Assembly (NCBI GenBank): GCA_946496115.1
Contig: CAMMFK010000029.1
Coordinates: 1-16,701 of the forward strand
Length of the DNA stretch: 16,701 bases
Origin: an uncultured Clostridium sp.
GTDB taxonomy: Bacteria > Bacillota > Clostridia > TANB77 > CAG-508
Direction of reading: 5' to 3'
Both the position numbers and the translations under genes were made by a program. Below, one piece after another: positions 13,133 through 16,701 of the stretch (the first letter of the stretch is position 1; each line of letters begins with the position of its first letter). The notes beneath the pieces were generated by a model. The model ran no database searches, was not told the origin of the DNA, and worked only from the letters and a program-made list of their open reading frames with translations.

Positions 13133-14371
13133 CTAATATTCTAAACTTTTTTCATCAAGAAGAAAATCAAAAATATTCATTGTAATTACACCTTTTTCAT
13201 CTCTGCCTCTTTTTATATAATCCTTTACTATAATAATTTTTTTAAATGCATCATTAATTTTTAACAAAGACCTTTCCTCTTGTTCTCTTTTTTCTTTTGT
13301 AGGTATTGAATATGCAGATTGAATATATATTCTATTATTTCCTTTATTCGCTATAAAGTCTACTTCTAATTGTTTATAGTAATCTTTCCCTCGGTCTTCT
13401 ACAATTCCAACATCAACATTATACCCTCTTCTTTTTAATTCAAGAAAAATTATATTTTCCATTATATGAGTTTCTTCATCTTGTCTAAAATTTATAAAAG
13501 AATTTCTAATACCTATATCACTAAAATAGTATTTTATCGGTGTGTTAATATATTTTTTTCCTTTTACATCATATCTATTGGCTTTTTCTACTATAAAGGC
13601 TTCTTCTAAAAATTTTAAATATTGACCTATTGTATTTTGTGATATATCTAAATTCATTTCGCTTTTAAATGTGTCTGATAACCTTTTTTGATTTGTTAGT
13701 GAGCCTATGCTTGATGAAATAATTTGAACCAAAGTTTCTAATTCATTGTTTTCCTTTAAATTATTTCTTTCAATAACATCATTTATATATACATTTTTTC
13801 TTTGTTCTTCTAAATATTTCATTTTTCTTTCATCGGTGTTCATTAACACTACTAATGGAAGCCCCCCATATGTTATATATTCACTCCACCCCTTTAGTTC
13901 ATTTTCCTTATATACAGACATAAATTCTTGAAAACTTAAGGGATATACTTTTATTTCTTCTCCGCGTCCTCTGAATTCTGTAATTATATCTGATGACAAA
14001 AATTTCGAGTTACTTCCTGTAACATATATATCGACATTGTTTATTCTTAAAAAACCATTTAAAACAAATTCAAAATCTTTTACCAATTGAATTTCATCAA
14101 GTAATATATAATACAAATTATTGTCTACAATTTTGCTTCTCACATATTCGTCAAGCTTATCTGCATCTAAAAATTCAGAGTTCTTTTTATCATCTAATGC
14201 TATTTTTATTATATGATCTTCTCTTACGCCATTAGCCATTAGATAATTATAAAATATGTTATTTAATAAATAAGATTTCCCACATCTTCTTATACCTGTA
14301 ATTATTTTTATTAAATTGTCTTCTTTTGCTTCTATTAATTTTTTTAAATAAAAGTCTCTCTTTATTTCCAT
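13133..14371 (-). CDS. AAA_14-type ATPase with DUF4143 C-terminal domain
   Basis: The 412-aa protein combines an AAA_14 P-loop ATPase and a DUF4143 domain, a family scattered in bacteria and archaea with unsettled function (sometimes compared to Archaeoglobus-type ATPases or toxin-antitoxin-like cargo). Walker A is GIRRCGKS (26-33), Walker B YYILLDE (87-93), the sensor TGSNS (118-122), and the family hallmark SDIITEFRGRGEEIKVYPLSFQEF (127-150) follows. The C-terminal part has a winged-helix-like segment (about 225-265) and a nuclease-like fold trace, E311, EVDF (336-339) and YIQ (349-351), resembling PD-(D/E)xK. The Shine-Dalgarno TAGGAGG is 14 nt from the ATG. It is a single gene and probably accessory. 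Confidence 0.92.
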   Translation of the reverse strand: MEIKRDFYLKKLIEAKEDNLIKIITGIRRCGKSYLLNNIFYNYLMANGVREDHIIKIALDDKKNSEFLDADKLDEYVRSKIVDNNLYYILLDEIQLVKDFEFVLNGFLRINNVDIYVTGSNSKFLSSDIITEFRGRGEEIKVYPLSFQEFMSVYKENELKGWSEYITYGGLPLVVLMNTDERKMKYLEEQRKNVYINDVIERNNLKENNELETLVQIISSSIGSLTNQKRLSDTFKSEMNLDISQNTIGQYLKFLEEAFIVEKANRYDVKGKKYINTPIKYYFSDIGIRNSFINFRQDEETHIMENIIFLELKRRGYNVDVGIVEDRGKDYYKQLEVDFIANKGNNRIYIQSAYSIPTKEKREQEERSLLKINDAFKKIIIVKDYIKRGRDEKGVITMNIFDFLLDEKSLEY

Positions 14372-14440
14372 AATTTAATTTATTTCCTCCTAAAGACATA
14401 AATTATATAAAAGACATTTTTCCCTTTGTTTTATATTATT

Positions 14441-14469
14441 ATTTTATTATATTTTTTAATTTTTATCAA
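14441..14469 (-). promoter_or_regulatory. Promoter of the AAA_14/DUF4143 gene
   Basis: The minus strand has TTGATA (14469-14464), 17 nt, then TAAAAT (14446-14441). The gap is extremely AT-rich, so chance matches are likely, but the spacing is right and the leader of about 60 nt is reasonable. Confidence 0.55.
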
Positions 14470-14588
14470 GACTATTATTGAATTTTTTATACATTAGTGT
14501 AGTAAATATTCAGTTTGTACATTTTCTTTTGCAGATTTTGTATTTCTACTTTTTTAAATTTCTTTTTAAAAATCTCTTCAAATTCTGC

Positions 14589-15263
14589 TTACTTTTCAAT
14601 TATCAATTCTCTTACCATTACTGAATTTCCCGCTTCGTCCGTATATCTCAAATTTGGAAATATAAACGACATTATATTATCATTAAATATTTTATCCAAT
14701 ACAGTTTCATTAATAAGTTCATTTTTATACTTTTTCTCTGCTCTATTCATATAAACAGTAACACCTAAAATAGTTAACGCTATGTCTACAATCAAAAATA
14801 TTGTTATAGCTTTGTCCCAAAACTTTTTTGGTATTTTATCTATTACTTTATCAAATTGTGGTTTAATATATTTTATTAATAAAACTGCTAAAATGCCCCA
14901 AAATAATGTATAAGTAAGTGAAACTCTACCATTTATTTGATATGTTGTATATGAATAATCCCAAAACATACTTCCATATATTACTTGAAGTATATAACTG
15001 CAAATATATTCAAAAATAGTTCCTGCAATTGCACCCATAATAAATAATTTAACTTTGCTTTCTTTATAGTCGCTAAGTAATACAATAAAAAAGGCCGCTC
15101 CAATGCCATATATTGGGCAGAAAGGGCCTAAAATAAGCCCTTTTCTACTTTCCAATATTCCTGTTGAAACATAGCCATAAATTGTTTCTATAAATAAACC
15201 TAGTATACTAAATAAAATCATATACCAAATTATATTATGGAAGTCAAATTCTTTTTTCTTCAT
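14589..15263 (-). CDS. Integral membrane protein, putative ABC-transporter type IV (CmpB, PF06541) family
   Basis: This multi-spanning protein of 224 aa has about five membrane helices. Family signatures seen are SILGLFIETIYGYVSTG in the first helix, RKGLILGPFCPIYGIGA after it, a conserved EYICSYILQVIYGSMFWDYS segment, and NGRVSLTYTLFWG. The biochemical role of this family is not established despite its name. An ATG at 15275 adds four residues (MEQY), but the only Shine-Dalgarno-like GGAG lies between the two ATGs, 6 nt before 15263, so the shorter form is preferred. After the TAA at 14591-14589 the same frame stays open for 34 more codons. It follows the DUF3298-like gene on the same strand by about 83 nt. 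Confidence 0.88.
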   Translation of the reverse strand: MKKKEFDFHNIIWYMILFSILGLFIETIYGYVSTGILESRKGLILGPFCPIYGIGAAFFIVLLSDYKESKVKLFIMGAIAGTIFEYICSYILQVIYGSMFWDYSYTTYQINGRVSLTYTLFWGILAVLLIKYIKPQFDKVIDKIPKKFWDKAITIFLIVDIALTILGVTVYMNRAEKKYKNELINETVLDKIFNDNIMSFIFPNLRYTDEAGNSVMVRELIIEK

Positions 15264-15328
15264 ATATTGCTCCATTATTATATCTCTACAATATTTAGAT
15301 ATTTCTTATTATACTGCTATTTTACATT

Positions 15329-15357
15329 TTTATACCACATAAAACGTTAGATTTCTA
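15329..15357 (-). promoter_or_regulatory. Possible promoter of the CmpB-family gene
   Basis: The minus strand has an extended -10, TGG-TATAAA (-10 at 15334-15329), with TAGAAA (15357-15352) at 17-nt spacing. The -35 lies inside the end of the upstream gene. The match is moderate; co-transcription with the upstream gene is equally possible. Confidence 0.35.
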
Positions 15358-16183
15358 TAATATCCATTTCTGAAGTATAATTATTATTTCCATATGCAAA
15401 AATTATATACAATTCACCATTTGGACCTTCAATAAAGTTATTTATATTATCTATTTGATACATTTCATCATTTTCATTTCTTTGATAAACAGTGTAGCCT
15501 GAATTAATAAGTTCATTTGCATTTTTACTTGCATTTTGCACTACAGTTTTTATCCTATTTTCTACTACTGTTTCGTCAATGTCCCTATCTTTTAGCAAAC
15601 TTTTTAGAGTAACACTTTCATCTGTTTCTAAATTATAATTGTATGTTTGAACAATTACTCTTTGAGGGTTATCGCCTTCTTTTATAGTCGCTTTTATTGC
15701 TAAAGATAAAATATTATTATTTACATATGATGTATAGTCTAAGTTATATATTGTATACACATCTGTTCCTGCCATTACTGAATTTATTTTATCTACAAAT
15801 ATACTTTGCGTTAGGTTATTAAATCCTGTTACAACATCACTTTGTATGTTTATAACTGGTATATGAATATTCATACTATATTTTCCATCTACATTTTGAT
15901 TATCTTCATAAAATGTATATACAAGTTCTTTTGTATCATCAGCTTTAGCAATATTAGTGTCATCATAATTTGAATAAAACTCATTTGTAAATAAATCCAT
16001 AAAAGATTGATTTACATCTTGAGGCGTAACTATATTTCCACCAGCAGATATATTATTCCCATAACCATCTTGCACTGGTTCTTTAATAAAAAATTGTGCA
16101 TACACGCCAAGTCCTATTGCCACAATACAAAAGACAATTATTAAAGCATATAATATATATCTGATTGTTTTTGCATTCATCAT
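15347..16183 (-). CDS. Membrane-anchored extracellular DUF4163/DUF3298 (RsiV/PdaC-like) protein
   Basis: The 278-aa protein has one N-terminal anchor (about 7-29: RYILYALIIVFCIVAIGLGVYAQFF), then an extracellular region. A low-complexity linker precedes a DUF4163-like part (YSMNIHIPVINIQSDVVTGFNNLTQSIFVDKI) and a DUF3298-like part (TYNYNLETDESVTLKSLLKD). This pair occurs in the anti-sigma factor RsiV and deacetylase PdaC, but neither an anti-sigma domain nor a deacetylase domain is present here, so the function is open. The ORF is open to an ATG at 16246, but AAAGGGTG lies 6 nt before 16183 and the promoter at 16206-16234 would start transcription downstream of 16246. Confidence 0.85.
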   Translation of the reverse strand: MMNAKTIRYILYALIIVFCIVAIGLGVYAQFFIKEPVQDGYGNNISAGGNIVTPQDVNQSFMDLFTNEFYSNYDDTNIAKADDTKELVYTFYEDNQNVDGKYSMNIHIPVINIQSDVVTGFNNLTQSIFVDKINSVMAGTDVYTIYNLDYTSYVNNNILSLAIKATIKEGDNPQRVIVQTYNYNLETDESVTLKSLLKDRDIDETVVENRIKTVVQNASKNANELINSGYTVYQRNENDEMYQIDNINNFIEGPNGELYIIFAYGNNNYTSEMDIIEI

Positions 16184-16205
16184 AACTTCACCCTTTCTGT
16201 TTAAA

Positions 16206-16234
16206 ATTATATCATTTAATATTTTTTTAGTAAA
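16206..16234 (-). promoter_or_regulatory. Promoter of the DUF4163/DUF3298 gene
   Basis: The minus strand has TTTACT (16234-16229), 17 nt, then TATAAT (16211-16206) with TGA before it (extended -10). The short leader fixes the translation start at 16183. Confidence 0.75.
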
Positions 16235-16278
16235 TAGCTTGTACAAATTAAAAGCTGAATCTTTATATTTAAATTAGA

Positions 16279-16344
16279 TACACAAAAAATTCACATTCGA
16301 AAAGTGCTAAAATATTTGACTATTTTGGCATTTTAATGTATTAT
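16279..16344 (+). promoter_or_regulatory. Promoter and operators of the right-edge zinc-finger gene
   Basis: The promoter is TTGACT (16316-16321)-17-TATTAT (16339-16344). An imperfect dyad, TGCTAAAATA (16305-16314)-N6-TATTTTGGCA (16321-16330), matching at 9 of 10 positions, covers the -35. The -35 also forms one CtsR half-site (TTTGACT, 16315-16321), without a clear second heptad. TACACA-N5-TTCACA (16279-16295) lies upstream, with the same spacing as the htrA motif. Confidence 0.7.
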
Positions 16345-16352
16345 ATTAATAG

Positions 16353-16412
16353 TTATTTTTAACTCCAATATATGTGAAGAAAAATATATATTGGAACTAA
16401 AAGTAAAAATAA
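16353..16412 (+). repeat. CCAATATA stem-loop in the 5' leader of the right-edge gene
   Basis: The inner stem CCAATATAT (16365-16373)/ATATATTGG (16386-16394) has a 12-nt loop. The outer stem TTATTTTTA (16353-16361)/TAAAAATAA (16404-16412) is separated from it by unequal internal loops. The inner ends match the termini of the two larger repeats in this window, without the GC-rich core. It lies wholly in the predicted untranslated leader, about 45-100 nt before the ATG. Confidence 0.65.
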
Positions 16413-16455
16413 TATTTAAGAATTTATCGTTTTATATAGATTGGAGAAGACAAAT

Positions 16456-16701
16456 ATGTTATGTTCAGATTGTAAAAAAAATACGGCTGTTATTTTTGTT
16501 AATAAACAAGATAAAGACGGTCAAATGAAAACAGAAGGTTATTGTTATGACTGTGCTAAAAAAAGAGGTATTAACCCCCTAAACGCATTTTCTAATACTT
16601 CAAACCTTTCTGAAAGTGATATAAATAATATGACAGAGCAATTAAACTCTATGTTTAAAGATTTATCTGGTAACCTTGCTATTCAAGGCATTTCTACAGA
16701 G
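16456..16701 (+). CDS. N-terminus of a McsA/ClpE-type zinc-finger protein, probably a Clp ATPase (partial)
   Basis: 82 codons are present and the frame runs off the right edge. The start MLCSDCKKNTAVIF with C3/C6 and YCYDCAKKRGINP with C30/C33 forms the same four-cysteine module as the McsA N-terminus. A Ser/Asn linker and a helical LNSMFKDLSGNL follow. In Clostridia this combination often begins ClpE-like or related Clp ATP-binding subunits, but the AAA+ domain, if present, is outside the window. GGAG (16443-16446) lies about 9 nt before the ATG. The leader carries a conspicuous stem-loop and the promoter has operator-like repeats. Confidence 0.75.
   Translation, partial: MLCSDCKKNTAVIFVNKQDKDGQMKTEGYCYDCAKKRGINPLNAFSNTSNLSESDINNMTEQLNSMFKDLSGNLAIQGISTE

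Noticed and set aside
14531..14588. Terminator after the CmpB-family gene (GCAGATTTTG with CAAATTCTGC)
   Set aside because: The arms match at 9 of 10 positions, but the loop is long and no T-run follows on the minus strand.
16184..16246. Longer N-terminus for the DUF4163/DUF3298 protein
   Set aside because: The extended -10 promoter at 16206-16234 lies inside this extension, and AAAGGGTG favours 16183.
16301..16310. A CIRCE element upstream of the right-edge gene
   Set aside because: Only one half (GTGCTAA) is present; no TTAGCAC-type partner lies 9 nt away.

Overview
The window is very AT-rich, has Bacillota-type Shine-Dalgarno sites and sigma-A promoters, and carries the Gram-positive ctsR-mcsA-mcsB-clpC heat-shock module. 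It reads as chromosome of a low-GC Bacillota, most likely an uncultured anaerobic Clostridia lineage (the clade is inferred from protein style, not proven). I see no rRNA, tRNA, CRISPR array, transposase or integrase.

Layout. 1-2542, minus strand: the CtsR regulon operon, with a consensus promoter and a CtsR operator, then ctsR, mcsA, mcsB and the first codons of a probable clpC at the left edge. A palindrome-bounded repeat with a GC-rich core separates mcsB from clpC. 2584-2896, plus: a small zinc-ribbon protein. 2894-3099: a second copy of the same repeat, nested in a perfect 23-bp inverted repeat between convergent genes. 3092-5830, minus: a copper-efflux pair (copZ then copA) behind a consensus promoter with a CopY-box-like dyad. 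5965-6642: a small DUF6809-like protein (plus) and an XRE regulator (minus). 6796-9348, minus: an operon of a pilin-like membrane protein, RNase HII and pyrimidine-nucleoside phosphorylase, ending in a strong terminator. 9444-10727, plus: a membrane-anchored HtrA protease. 10728-10985: four hairpins, possibly including a small RNA of about 100 nt. 10986-12025, minus: an M23 peptidase. 12120-12722, minus: a phage-tail-like or surface-protein fragment. 12841-13092, minus: a compact unit that seems to encode a 16-residue peptide. 13133-14371, minus: an AAA/DUF4143 ATPase. 14589-16234, minus: two membrane proteins. 16316 to the right edge, plus: the start of a gene with a McsA/ClpE-like zinc finger.

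Together the genes have a strong protein-quality-control and envelope-stress flavour: McsA/McsB/CtsR/Clp, HtrA, a second Clp-like zinc-finger gene, copper export and a cell-wall peptidase. Two signals cut across gene boundaries. One is the CCAATATA...TATATTGG palindrome family, always sitting inside a locus-specific outer inverted repeat. The other is an 11-nt-spaced direct repeat, xxCACA-N5-TTCACA, found upstream of htrA, in the htrA 3' intergenic region and upstream of the right-edge gene. These, with the 16-aa peptide unit and the candidate small RNA, are the best leads for something undescribed.
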